26,293 nucleotides of DNA from DATLAN01 sp035527455 (GTDB taxonomy: Bacteria; Planctomycetota; Planctomycetia; Pirellulales; Thermoguttaceae). The position numbers and the translations under genes were made by a program. Location: contig DATLAN010000369.1 of assembly GCA_035527455.1 (NCBI GenBank), forward strand, positions 1 through 26,293, written 5' to 3'. Positions 7,393 through 15,261 of this stretch are shown here, in pieces; within the stretch, counting starts at the first letter, position 1, and the number at the start of each line of letters is the position of its first letter. The notes beneath the pieces were generated by a model. The model did not search any database. It was not told the DNA's origin and saw nothing but the letters and a program-made list of their open reading frames with translations.

Positions 7393-8193
7393 ATGAGTTC
7401 CGAAGTTCGCCGAATCACCGTGCCGCAGTTTGCGGCCCTGAAGGGCTCCGGGCGGAAGATCACCGTCCTGACCGCTTACGACTACGCGACCGCCCGACTG
7501 CTGGACTCGACCGGGATCGAAGGGATCCTGGTCGGCGACAGCCTTTCGATGGCCGTGCAGGGACACGAGAACACGCTGCCGGTGACGCTCGAGCAAATGA
7601 TCTACCACGGGGAGATCGTCTGCCGGGCGGTCCGCCACGCGCTGGTGATCGTCGACATGCCGTTCCCCAGCTTTCAGTTGGGCACGTATCGGGCCATCGA
7701 AAACGCCGCGCGAATCCTCAAACAGACCGGTTGCCAGGCCGTCAAGATCGAGGGCGGGGTGGCGCAGGCCGAGGTGATCGGGGCCTTGGTGTCGGCGGGC
7801 ATTCCGGTAATGGCCCATTGTGGGCTGCGCCCGCAGCAGGTGCAGCAACTCGGCGGCTATCGGGTCCAGCGCGACGAAGAACAACTGCTGGCCGACGCCA
7901 TGGCCGCCCAGCAAGCCGGGGCGTTCTCCATCGTGCTGGAGTGTATTCCGGAAGCCGTGGCCAGCCGAATCACCGCCGAACTGAACATCCCCACGATCGG
8001 CATCGGGGCCGGGCCGGGGTGCGACGGGCAGGTCCTCGTGGTCAACGATCTGCTGGGCATCACCGAAGGACACGTCCCCCGGCACGTGAAGGCCTACGCC
8101 GATCTGAAGAACGTGATCCGCGAGGCCGTCGCCCGGTTCCGCGACGAAGTCCGCAGCGGGGATTTCCCGGGCGAGGAACAAACCTTCAAGTAG
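7393..8193 (+). CDS. panB: 3-methyl-2-oxobutanoate hydroxymethyltransferase
   Basis: The first committed step of pantothenate synthesis: it transfers a hydroxymethyl group from methylene-tetrahydrofolate to alpha-ketoisovalerate, giving ketopantoate, in the cytoplasm. With the ATG at 7393 the protein has 266 residues, matching the usual family length. An in-frame ATG at 7318 would add 25 basic residues and neither start has a clear Shine-Dalgarno sequence. Mg-binding Asp49 (LVGDS), Asp88 (IVDMPF) and Glu120 (KIEGG), the catalytic Glu183 (VLECIP), MAHCGLRPQ and the C-terminal IGIGAGPGCDGQVLV block are all visible. The secreted hydrolase gene follows after 38 bases and may be cotranscribed, though no functional link is evident. 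Confidence 0.95.
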   Translation: MSSEVRRITVPQFAALKGSGRKITVLTAYDYATARLLDSTGIEGILVGDSLSMAVQGHENTLPVTLEQMIYHGEIVCRAVRHALVIVDMPFPSFQLGTYRAIENAARILKQTGCQAVKIEGGVAQAEVIGALVSAGIPVMAHCGLRPQQVQQLGGYRVQRDEEQLLADAMAAQQAGAFSIVLECIPEAVASRITAELNIPTIGIGAGPGCDGQVLVVNDLLGITEGHVPRHVKAYADLKNVIREAVARFRDEVRSGDFPGEEQTFK

Positions 8194-8231
8194 GCGCCCA
8201 CCGTTTGTCGTGAAATTGCAGGGAGATCCCT

Positions 8232-9914
8232 ATGCGCTATCCATCGCATGAAGTGGGGAATCGGAGGCGAAGTCTCATCCGCCGGATGACGACGGCGACG
8301 ACGAGATTGCTGCTCTTTGTGGCGGCGGCGTCATCCGTCGAGGCCGCGCAGAAGACCGCGCACATGGTTCCCATGCGCGACGGAACCAAACTGTCGACCG
8401 ACGTCTACCTGCCCGAAAACCCGCGAGAGCCCTTGCCGGCCATTTTGATCCGCACGCCTTACGGAAAGGACCAGTTCGGCCGGCTGGCCGTCCTCGCACA
8501 CGCTCGCGGCTATGTCCTGGTGGCCCAAGACGTGCGGGGACGCTTTCAGTCGGAGGGCGAGGACGTGCTGGTGTTTCACAACGACGGTTGGGGCAAGCGA
8601 CGCGACGGACACGACACGGTCGCCTGGGTCGCCGAGCAGCCTTGGTGCGACGGCAAGGTCGCCACGTGGGGCGCTTCGGCCATGGGCATCACGCAGAACA
8701 TGCTCGCCCCGGACGCCCCCGAGGCCCTGAAAGCGCAGAACGTAGCGGTCGCTTTCTCGAACATGTACACGCAGGCCTCGTACCAAGGGGGCGCTTTCCG
8801 CAAGGCCCTGGTGGAAGGCTGGCTTCGGGGAAACAAGTTCGACGAAGAGAACCTGCGGACCGTTTTGGCCCATCCGCAATACGACGCGCTGTGGGCGGAG
8901 TTGAATCCCGAAGAGCAGGCGCCCCGCGTCAACGCGCCCGGCATGTTCCTGGGCGGCTGGTACGACATCTTCCTGCAAGGCACGATCAATTCGTTTCTGG
9001 CCATCCAGCACCACGGCGGGCCGAACGCCCGGGGAAAATGCCGGTTGATCATCGGCCCCTTGGCGCACGGGAAGTTCGACCAGTTGACGTATCCGCCCGG
9101 CTCGTCGCGTCCGCCGCAGGGGGCCGATCCCTTCGGGTTCTTCGACCGTTGGGTCAAGGGGATCGAGAACGGCGAGGCGAACGTCAAGCCGGTGCACTAT
9201 TACGTGATGGGCGATCCCACGGACCACAACGCCCCGGGCAACTTCTGGCGAGCCGACGACGACTGGCCCCCGCCGTCGCAACCCACCGAGGTCTACTTCC
9301 ACGCAGATGGTGGGCTGAGATTCAACGCGCCGGCGGATGCGGATGCCAAACTCACCTACCGATTCGATCCTCGCGGTCCGGTTCCGACCATAGGCGGCCA
9401 GAACCTCAACCTGCCCAAGGGTCCCATGGACCAGCGCGAGGTCGAATCGCGCGACGACGTGCTGGTCTTTACCAGCGAGGAACTGAGGGAGCCGATCGAA
9501 GTCACCGGCCGCGTCCGTGCCCGGCTCTACGTCTCCTCCGACTGCCCCGACACGGACTTCACCGTGAAGCTGACCGACGTCTATCCCGACGGCCGTTCGA
9601 TGCTGCTGACCGACGGGATCCTCCGCGCAAGGTACCGCGAGTCGTTCGAGCGGGAGGACCTGATGGAGCCGGGAAGGGTGTATGAATTGACGGTCGATTT
9701 GTGGAGCACCTCGATCATCTTCAATCGAGGGCACCGCGTGCGAGTGGCCGTTTCGTCGTCGAACTTTCCGCGATTCGACGCCAATCCGAACACCGGCCGG
9801 CTGCCAGCCGCGGGCGGGGAAACCCGCGTAGCGACCAATACGCTGCACGTCTCCCAGCGCTATCCGTCGTGCATCATCCTGCCGTTGTACGACGGAGGCG
9901 CCGACGCGGATTGA
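8232..9914 (+). CDS. Secreted CocE/NonD-type (X-Pro dipeptidyl-peptidase-like) hydrolase
   Basis: A 560-residue protein. The ATG at 8232 has GGGAG about 7 bases upstream; the alternative ATG at 8286 lacks this. The N-terminus is arginine-rich and then hydrophobic (RLLLFVAAASSVEAAQ), a long signal peptide. The alpha/beta-hydrolase domain (about 42-330) carries the nucleophile Ser149 in WGASAMG, acid Asp245 in GGWYDIF and His279 in GPLAHGKF. The C-terminal part (about 350-555) is the jelly-roll domain of the family (FTSEELREPIEVTGRVRARL, RGHRVRVAVSSSNFPRFD). Members cleave acyl or peptide bonds of varied substrates (cocaine esterase, glutaryl-7-ACA acylase, Xaa-Pro peptidase). The substrate here is unknown. 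A periplasmic or extracellular location is inferred. Confidence 0.9.
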   Translation: MRYPSHEVGNRRRSLIRRMTTATTRLLLFVAAASSVEAAQKTAHMVPMRDGTKLSTDVYLPENPREPLPAILIRTPYGKDQFGRLAVLAHARGYVLVAQDVRGRFQSEGEDVLVFHNDGWGKRRDGHDTVAWVAEQPWCDGKVATWGASAMGITQNMLAPDAPEALKAQNVAVAFSNMYTQASYQGGAFRKALVEGWLRGNKFDEENLRTVLAHPQYDALWAELNPEEQAPRVNAPGMFLGGWYDIFLQGTINSFLAIQHHGGPNARGKCRLIIGPLAHGKFDQLTYPPGSSRPPQGADPFGFFDRWVKGIENGEANVKPVHYYVMGDPTDHNAPGNFWRADDDWPPPSQPTEVYFHADGGLRFNAPADADAKLTYRFDPRGPVPTIGGQNLNLPKGPMDQREVESRDDVLVFTSEELREPIEVTGRVRARLYVSSDCPDTDFTVKLTDVYPDGRSMLLTDGILRARYRESFEREDLMEPGRVYELTVDLWSTSIIFNRGHRVRVAVSSSNFPRFDANPNTGRLPAAGGETRVATNTLHVSQRYPSCIILPLYDGGADAD

Positions 9915-9917
9915 GAT

Positions 9918-10035
9918 GTGTAGGCCGGAACAAGTAGACGTGTAGGCCGGAACAAGCGCAGCGCAGTTCCGGCATTTGGTGTGGAAAGGCCGTGAAGCCA
10001 CGTGCCGGAACTGCGCTGCGCTTGTTCCGGCCTAC
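9918..10035. repeat. Long perfect inverted repeat with duplicated edge, between convergent genes
   Basis: Arms 9942-9974 and 10003-10035 are 33-base perfect reverse complements around a 28-base loop. Each arm is itself a hairpin: GCCGGAAC (9946-9953) pairs with GTTCCGGC (9966-9973). An extra partial copy of the outer edge, GTGTAGGCCGGAACAAG, occurs at 9918-9934 and again at 9940-9956, a 22-base tandem duplication. The element fills the space between the stop of the hydrolase (9914) and the stop of the phytase gene (10040, minus), so it may act as a two-way transcription barrier. Confidence 0.9.
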
Positions 10036-10039
10036 TTTG

Positions 10040-12478
10040 CTAACGATTTCGGTTTCGCCACCGCCGGAGTATTGGGATCAGGCAGAGCAAACCGGCGGCC
10101 AACGCGGCCAGCGTACCGGGCTCGGGGACCACGGCGATCGTCCCCTGTATTCTTTGGCTGCCGAAGCCGGTGATGTACTCGAGCGTGAACCGGCCGGGAT
10201 CGGTGCCGGGGGCGACAAGTTGCCCCAGTTCCACGTCGTGGTAGGACAACAGGCCGGTGAACGAGCCGTCGCCGACCGTATTGGCGTTGGCCGATATCAA
10301 TCTTCCGTCGCCGGAGGGCAGCGACGCTTCGAGACCCGTCATGCCGGACCCGGTGAAGTGGCCGTCGCTCTTGAGCGTCCAGAACATTACGTTTTCGACC
10401 GAGACGGTGAACTCGCCCGTGGCCGGATCGTACTCGGCCGTGGCGGCGGCTTCCGAGGACGCGCCGGGATCGGGACGGCCGAAGTTGACGATCAGATCGA
10501 TGATGTCCCGTCCGTCGACCAGTCCGTCGCCGCGGTCGTAGAGTCCGCCGATCGTGTCGCCTCGGGTCCACGTACGATCGGCGACCGGTTTGGGCTGGTT
10601 TCCGTTGTAGTTTTCGATCAGCGTGGTGATGTCCTGGCCGTCAACGTACCCGTCGGCGTTGGAGTCGCCGCCCCGGGCGATGAACAGGTCCGCGGTGACG
10701 CTGGTGATGGGATCCGTTTCCTCGGGTCCGCTCTTGACGTAGTGGATGCCCCGGTGAAACACGCCCATGCCGATGTGGCCCGCGGGACCTTCGTTGGGAA
10801 CGTGGACGGGCGGCACTTCGCGGAAGGTTCCCTCGATGCCGCCGGGACCGGCCGAGGTCAGGATGGTGCGGTTGATCAGCCCCCGCTGGTCGCCCACGGC
10901 GGTCATCTTCAAGGTCAACTCGCCGCCGAGCACGGCGTTTCCGCCGACGGCGATCAGACCATTGCCGGTGATGCCGATTTCGCAGACGTACTCTGCCAGG
11001 TGGTTCATGCTGAACGTACCCACGTCCAGCGTTCCGCCCGGGCTGATCGTCAGCGTGCCGTCGGCGAACATGACCAGCGGCGTATCGACGGTGCCGCGGA
11101 TATCGAGCGCTCCGCCTCCCAGGCTCAGTCCCGTGCTCCCGACGACCTCCAAAGTGCGACCGGCGTTGACCACGACTCGGCCGCCGTCGATATCCAGCGT
11201 GCCGGCGCTGCCGTCGGAGGCCACGGTGACCGTGTGGCCGCTGACCCAAACGACGTCCACGTCGATCGGAGCGTACGTGCCGTGGTCCCACGTGTTGGGG
11301 GAGTTCCAGTTGCCGGAGGCAATGGCGTTGAGCAGCACCCAATCGCGAGGGGGGGGAGTCGTTCCGCGAGGCGTGTAGTCGGGGTCGGTGGCCAGAGTCA
11401 GACCGTCGGCAGCCGCGGCGGAAGCGATCTCGGACCAGGAAACCAGCTTGTAGTTCTGTCCCCCCGAATCGTTGCTTCCGTCCTGGGCGACGAGAAGACC
11501 ATAGCGGAAGGTGCTGTTCAGCGCCGTACTGATCACGTCGATGCCATCGGTATCCGACACACCGTCGATATCGTCGTCCACGATGCTGAACCGGGTGATG
11601 TATTCATAAAGGTTCCCGTCGCCGTCCTGGTCGTAGCGTTCCAGGATGGCGAAGCTGTCGTTGCCCTGTTCGGAAGCAAGGAGGTAGCCCTGGTTGGCGT
11701 CTTGCACGGCGAACAGCGTCAGGCCCTCGACGTCGCCGGCCTTGACTTGATTCGTATCCTGGCCGACGGCGATGCGGTCGGCCGTGCCGGTTCCGGCCGT
11801 GGGATGGGCGTCGTATCGCCAGATCCCGACGTCCTCCTGCCCCACGAAGAGGCTGCCGTGGAAATCGTCGACGATCATTCCCTCGGTCAACGACCCGACG
11901 TTCCACGATCGCACCAGCGAGCCCTGGATCGAGCCGGTGGGGGCGGAGAGCCGATACTGCCGCATCGAGCCGTCGCCGTCGTTGTCGGAAATAAACGCGT
12001 AAAACTCGTCGCTGTCCAGGTCGTGCCACAGTGCCAGCCCGTACGGATCGGTGAAGCCGCTGGCGATCGAACCGGCGGAGCTGAGCGAACGGGTGACCGG
12101 GTTGATCTTGAAGAAGTCGATCGTGTCGCTGGTGCGGTTGGTTACGGCGAGAATATCGGTCTCGACGCCGCCCAAGGGAAAACCGTAACGCACCTCGACG
12201 TTGTTGTGCTTCACGCCGGTCACCGAGCTGAGCAACGTGCCGTCGAGATCGTACACGTGCAGTCCCAAATCGACGTCATCAACGGCCTTGTTCGTACCGA
12301 TGATCACGCTCAGCGCCGGGTCGTCGGGATGGAGCCAGATGGCTGCGTCGTCGGCCGACTCGCTGTAGGGGAACGGCGGGGTCTCGCGGCTTGGCGAAAC
12401 GGAGAAGTCGGCGTACGCCGGAAGCAACGGCAACCCCGTCGCCACACCGAGGAACGCGAAGATAAGGAGAGTCTTCAT
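10040..12478 (-). CDS. Extracellular beta-propeller phytase with G8/beta-helix-like, dockerin-like and PEP-CTERM segments
   Basis: An 812-residue exported protein. A signal peptide (1-23) is followed by a complete beta-propeller phytase domain, about 24-365: DDAAIWLHPDDP, GLHVYDLDG, NNVEVRYGFPLGG, NRTSDTIDFF, TEGMIVDD, GQEDVGIWRYD, DVEGLTLF, LASEQGNDSFAIL and GLLVAQDGSND follow the Bacillus phytase pattern block by block. This fold hydrolyses Ca-phytate to lower inositol phosphates. Residues about 385-570 are a Gly-rich, G8/beta-helix-like stretch (GNWNSPNTWD, GHTVTVASDGSAGTLDI). Residues about 600-665 have two dockerin-like Ca loops (DSNADGYVDGQD and DRGDGLVDGRD). The end is a PEP-CTERM anchor: VPEPGT, a hydrophobic helix, then RRWRNRNR. 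No Shine-Dalgarno is visible before the ATG. Likely retained on the outer surface and processed by an exosortase; phosphate scavenging is the inferred role. Confidence 0.92.
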   Translation of the reverse strand: MKTLLIFAFLGVATGLPLLPAYADFSVSPSRETPPFPYSESADDAAIWLHPDDPALSVIIGTNKAVDDVDLGLHVYDLDGTLLSSVTGVKHNNVEVRYGFPLGGVETDILAVTNRTSDTIDFFKINPVTRSLSSAGSIASGFTDPYGLALWHDLDSDEFYAFISDNDGDGSMRQYRLSAPTGSIQGSLVRSWNVGSLTEGMIVDDFHGSLFVGQEDVGIWRYDAHPTAGTGTADRIAVGQDTNQVKAGDVEGLTLFAVQDANQGYLLASEQGNDSFAILERYDQDGDGNLYEYITRFSIVDDDIDGVSDTDGIDVISTALNSTFRYGLLVAQDGSNDSGGQNYKLVSWSEIASAAAADGLTLATDPDYTPRGTTPPPRDWVLLNAIASGNWNSPNTWDHGTYAPIDVDVVWVSGHTVTVASDGSAGTLDIDGGRVVVNAGRTLEVVGSTGLSLGGGALDIRGTVDTPLVMFADGTLTISPGGTLDVGTFSMNHLAEYVCEIGITGNGLIAVGGNAVLGGELTLKMTAVGDQRGLINRTILTSAGPGGIEGTFREVPPVHVPNEGPAGHIGMGVFHRGIHYVKSGPEETDPITSVTADLFIARGGDSNADGYVDGQDITTLIENYNGNQPKPVADRTWTRGDTIGGLYDRGDGLVDGRDIIDLIVNFGRPDPGASSEAAATAEYDPATGEFTVSVENVMFWTLKSDGHFTGSGMTGLEASLPSGDGRLISANANTVGDGSFTGLLSYHDVELGQLVAPGTDPGRFTLEYITGFGSQRIQGTIAVVPEPGTLAALAAGLLCLIPILRRWRNRNR

Positions 12479-12677
12479 GGACGATCAAAGCTCGCGAAAG
12501 AGGATAGTTCCAGCGGACTCGTTCCCGGTCGGATCCTGCCGGGTTCGAGCAAGACAAGTGCCCGCGATTTTCCGCGATCGGGAGCCGCCAGAAGGGGGGG
12601 CGTGTGGGCCATTGCTCGGCGTCGGAATCCGTCCCTGCGGCCCTGATCTTCCGGCGGCAGCCAAATACGCAACTTTT

Positions 12678-12706
12678 ATTCTGACGCACCGTCACAATGC
12701 AGTCAA
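12678..12706 (-). promoter_or_regulatory. Candidate promoter of the phytase gene
   Basis: On the minus strand TTGACT (12706-12701) and CAGAAT (12683-12678) are separated by exactly 17 bases, giving 5/6 and 4/6 matches to the sigma-70 consensus. The leader to the ATG at 12478 would be about 190 bases and holds no other feature I can name. Confidence 0.5.
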
Positions 12707-12805
12707 CGATTTTCCCTCGCATTCCGGCTCTTACCGCGCAGCCGACCCCCCGTTGTGGCGGGCCTGCTCTGCCGAGCCGGAACGATCTCGGCAGACCTGT
12801 GCCAA

Positions 12806-12834
12806 TTGACTGGCCGAACGGCACCGGCTAGGCT
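12806..12834 (+). promoter_or_regulatory. Candidate promoter of the LRR gene
   Basis: TTGACT (12806-12811) and TAGGCT (12829-12834) with a 17-base spacer; the -35 is strong and the -10 weak. Transcription would begin near 12841, so the palindromic repeat at 12860-12948 would lie inside the leader. Confidence 0.4.
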
Positions 12835-12859
12835 TGGGTACTCGAACCGTAAGCGACGA

Positions 12860-12948
12860 GTCGAAAACGGGGACTGGCTCCGGGCCGTGTTTCGGCTGGA
12901 CAGTCGCAAAAAACGTGCGACGGCCCGGTGCCTGTCCCCTTTTTCGAC
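12860..12948. repeat. Palindromic repeat, copy 1 (upstream of the LRR gene)
   Basis: The 27-base arms at 12860-12886 and 12922-12948 pair with few mismatches. The left arm reads GGGGACTGGCTCCGGGCC and the right arm GGCCCGGTGCCTGTCCCC, so the arms differ in a reproducible way (CTGGCTCC versus CAGGCACC). A small central hairpin GTCGCA/TGCGAC lies at the tip. The same family recurs at 13884-13971 in the opposite orientation, which shows it is a repeat family and not a chance stem. Confidence 0.88.
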
Positions 12949-12964
12949 GGCGGGAGGTTGACTG

Positions 12965-13858
12965 TTGAAACGCATAGGTCCGTTGATATTGACCGTGTTG
13001 GCCACGTTTTCCTCATGTACTTTCAGTGAGAAAACACAAGAAACTTCCAAGAAGTCGGACTCGACGGCCACGGACGGGAAGTCCGCCGAAGTGAAATCTC
13101 CCGCCGCGCCCGGCACGCCCAACCGCCAACCGGCCGAACCCAAACTGCCGCCGATCAGGACGGAGGAAGAACTTCGGGCCGCCCTGAAAGAGAAGAACCC
13201 CGACTTCAAGGGCGAGATGTTCGTCGACGGCGACGGGCGGGACATCCTGCTGCTGGGCATCAACGATCCGGCCGTCAAAGACATCACGCCTTTGGCAGGA
13301 CTCCCTCTCTTGCGGTTGGATCTCAGCGAAACGGGTGTGACCGACATCGGCCCGCTGGAAGGCCTGCCCCTGGAAGTCCTTTCCATGGAAAAGACCGCCG
13401 TGGAAGACATCGGCCCGCTGAAGGGCATGCCGCTGGTGCAGTTGAACCTGATCCACACTCGGGTGCGCGATCTGAGCCCGTTGCGAGAAATGCCGCAATT
13501 GGACACGATCTGGCTGACCGGCTGCCCGGTGAGCGACATCAGCCCCATCAAGGACGTGCCGTCGTTGGCCAGCCTGACCATCGCGGAAACCGGCGTCTCG
13601 GATCTCAGCCCGTTGAAAGACCATCCGCTCTTGCGGCTGCACATCGCCCGCTCGCAGGTGACCGATCTTTCGCCGCTGGAGAGCATGGAGCTGACGCGTC
13701 TGATCTTCACGCCCAGCCGGATTACCAAGGGCATCGAGTTCGCCCGGGAGATGGCCACGATCAACCAGATCGACGTCGAGTTCCCCCACCCGGATGATTC
13801 CCCACCTCTCGGGCCGGACGAGTTCTGGCCGATGTACGACGCGGGCGAGTTCAAGTAA
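12965..13858 (+). CDS. Internalin-like leucine-rich-repeat lipoprotein candidate
   Basis: A 297-residue protein starting with TTG at 12965; GGGAGG at 12952-12957 with 7-base spacing decides this start. The N-terminus (MKRIGPLILTVLATFSSC) looks like a lipoprotein signal, with Cys18 as the modified residue; the residues before it fit the lipobox only moderately. A charged, Pro-rich linker (about 20-60) follows. From about residue 100 there are seven LRR units of 21-22 residues with the pattern D-I/L-x-P-L-x-x-x-P-L (DIGPLEGLPLEVLSMEKTAV, DLSPLREMPQLDTIWLTGCP, DLSPLKDHPLLRLHIARSQV), closest to the SDS22/internalin class. Such repeats bind proteins; the partner is unknown. Two inverted copies of one palindromic repeat bracket the gene. 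Confidence 0.85.
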   Translation: MKRIGPLILTVLATFSSCTFSEKTQETSKKSDSTATDGKSAEVKSPAAPGTPNRQPAEPKLPPIRTEEELRAALKEKNPDFKGEMFVDGDGRDILLLGINDPAVKDITPLAGLPLLRLDLSETGVTDIGPLEGLPLEVLSMEKTAVEDIGPLKGMPLVQLNLIHTRVRDLSPLREMPQLDTIWLTGCPVSDISPIKDVPSLASLTIAETGVSDLSPLKDHPLLRLHIARSQVTDLSPLESMELTRLIFTPSRITKGIEFAREMATINQIDVEFPHPDDSPPLGPDEFWPMYDAGEFK

Positions 13859-13883
13859 CTTGAACTGTAAGTGCGGGAACCCC

Positions 13884-13971
13884 GTGGAAAAAGGGGACAG
13901 GCACCGAGCCGGCAGTGTTTCTCGGCGATTCTCACAGTATTTGCGGCTCGGAGCCAGTCCCCATTTTCCAC
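13884..13971. repeat. Palindromic repeat, copy 2 (downstream of the LRR gene, inverted relative to copy 1)
   Basis: The 28-base arms at 13884-13911 and 13944-13971 begin GTGGAAAAAGGGGACAGGCA and end AGTCCCCATTTTCCAC. Read on the minus strand, the element begins with GGGGACTGGCTCCGAGCC, matching the left arm of copy 1, and ends with the GGTGCCTGTCCCC word. The central sequence differs completely from copy 1. It lies between the LRR stop and the UroD-fold gene, ending 23 bases before the latter's AAGGAG. Confidence 0.88.
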
Positions 13972-14006
13972 TCACCGCTTGTAGTTCGAAAAGCAAGGAG
14001 ACACGG

Positions 14007-15080
14007 ATGAGCGAGCTGACCTCGGCCGAACGGGTGATGCGCGTATTGCGCAACGAGGAGCCGGACCGGATCCCGCACTTCGAATGGATCTTCGACCACC
14101 GCGTCCGCGAGGCAATCTGCCCGGGCTGCTCGATGGAGGAGTTCACGCTGCGGATGGGACTGGACGCCATCCTGACCGGCCCGGACTTCAAGAAGGAACA
14201 GATCGGGCCGAAGCGATACCGCAACGAGTGGGGCGTCGTCCTGGAAGATACCGGCGAGGAGCACAAGTTCCCGGTCGAGGGGCCGATCCACAGCCTGGAA
14301 GATCTGCAGAAGTACGAACCGCCCGACCCGCACGCCCCCGGCCGCTACGACAGCCTGAAGCGAATCGTCAAGCGCTACAAAGGCAAGCTGGCCGTCGGCG
14401 TTCACCTGAACGACGTTTTCTCGATCCCCCGCAACCTGGCCGGCTACGAAGGCGTCTTGATGGCGTTGGCCGCCGAGCCGGAGCTGGTCCGCGGCCTGGT
14501 CGATCTGTCGGTGGAGCTGAACATCGAGATGGCCAAGGAGGTCGCCCGATGCGGGGCCGATTTCGTCTTCACCGGCGACGACTACGCCTCGACCGAACGG
14601 CCGCTGATGTCGCCGAAGTCCTTCCGCGGGATCTTCTTCCCGGGCTTGAAGCGCGTGATGGCCGGCTTTCGTGAGGTGGGCCTGCCGGTGATCAAGCATT
14701 CCGACGGCGACATCATGCCGCTGTTGGACATGATCCTCGAGTCGGGCATCGACTGTCTCGACCCGATCGATCCGATCGCCGGGATGGACATCGGCGCCAT
14801 CAAGCGGCAGTACGGCGACCGGATCGCGCTGAAGGGCAACGTCGATTGCGGCCACCTGCTGACCTTCGGCAGCGAACGCGAAGTGGTCGAGCGGACCAAG
14901 GAGGTCATCCGCCAGGCCGGACCCGGCGGCGGACTGATCCTCTCGTCGAGCAACAGCATCCACTCGGCCGTCAAGCCGGGCAACTACTTGGCCATGTGGA
15001 ACACGTTGCGGATGTACGGCAAGTACCCGCTCTCGCTGGAGCCCTGGGACGAAACCGACGTGGGCGAGACCTTCTCATAA
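14007..15080 (+). CDS. Uroporphyrinogen-decarboxylase-fold protein (methyltransferase-like branch)
   Basis: A 357-residue cytoplasmic protein with an ATG at 14007 and AAGGAG 6 bases upstream; the longer open frame upstream only runs through the repeat. The N-terminus SAERVMRVLRNEEPDRIPHF and the core (HSDGDIMPLLDMILESGIDC, DPIAGMDIGAIKRQYGDRIA, LKGNVDC, GLILSSSNSIHSAVKPGNYL) place it in the UroD superfamily. It lacks the RQAGR substrate motif of true HemE, so heme synthesis is unlikely. It also lacks the H-x-C zinc motif of MtaA-type methyltransferases, having His-Ser-Asp instead. Related stand-alone proteins are often found near corrinoid methyl-transfer genes. The activator at 24528 is in the same window but 9.4 kb away. 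The reaction is unknown. Confidence 0.85.
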   Translation: MSELTSAERVMRVLRNEEPDRIPHFEWIFDHRVREAICPGCSMEEFTLRMGLDAILTGPDFKKEQIGPKRYRNEWGVVLEDTGEEHKFPVEGPIHSLEDLQKYEPPDPHAPGRYDSLKRIVKRYKGKLAVGVHLNDVFSIPRNLAGYEGVLMALAAEPELVRGLVDLSVELNIEMAKEVARCGADFVFTGDDYASTERPLMSPKSFRGIFFPGLKRVMAGFREVGLPVIKHSDGDIMPLLDMILESGIDCLDPIDPIAGMDIGAIKRQYGDRIALKGNVDCGHLLTFGSEREVVERTKEVIRQAGPGGGLILSSSNSIHSAVKPGNYLAMWNTLRMYGKYPLSLEPWDETDVGETFS

Positions 15081-15215
15081 AGCCGCGACCGTTGGTCGCG
15101 CCCTGTCATTCCCTACCGTTCACCACCGCTGATCGATGCCGATCGAAACTCTGCACGAGAACGCGACCGGCGGCGCAGTTTGTGTGGCTTGGCGCGACCA
15201 CCGGTCGCGGCTTTA
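15078..15215. repeat. Inverted pair of hairpins between convergent genes
   Basis: The 25-base arms at 15078-15102 and 15191-15215 are reverse complements with one mismatch, 88 bases apart. Each arm is a hairpin: CGCGACC-GTT-GGTCGCG at 15084-15100 and CGCGACC-ACC-GGTCGCG at 15193-15209. The left arm begins on the TAA stop codon (15078-15080) of the UroD-fold gene. No U-tract follows. The interval between the arms contains no gene I can support. Confidence 0.85.
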
Positions 15216-15261
15216 TGCCGGGGCATAAGCTACCGTTCCGGCCGAGGTGAGGCGGCAACGG

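Noticed and set aside
9992..12646. Very long open frame on the plus strand opposite the phytase gene
   Set aside because: It is the high-GC antisense shadow of a gene with clear phytase, dockerin-like and PEP-CTERM motifs; its own translation has no recognisable domain and starts inside the inverted repeat.
14007..15080. Annotation as hemE
   Set aside because: The RQAGR substrate motif and typical HemE N-terminus are absent; only the fold is shared.
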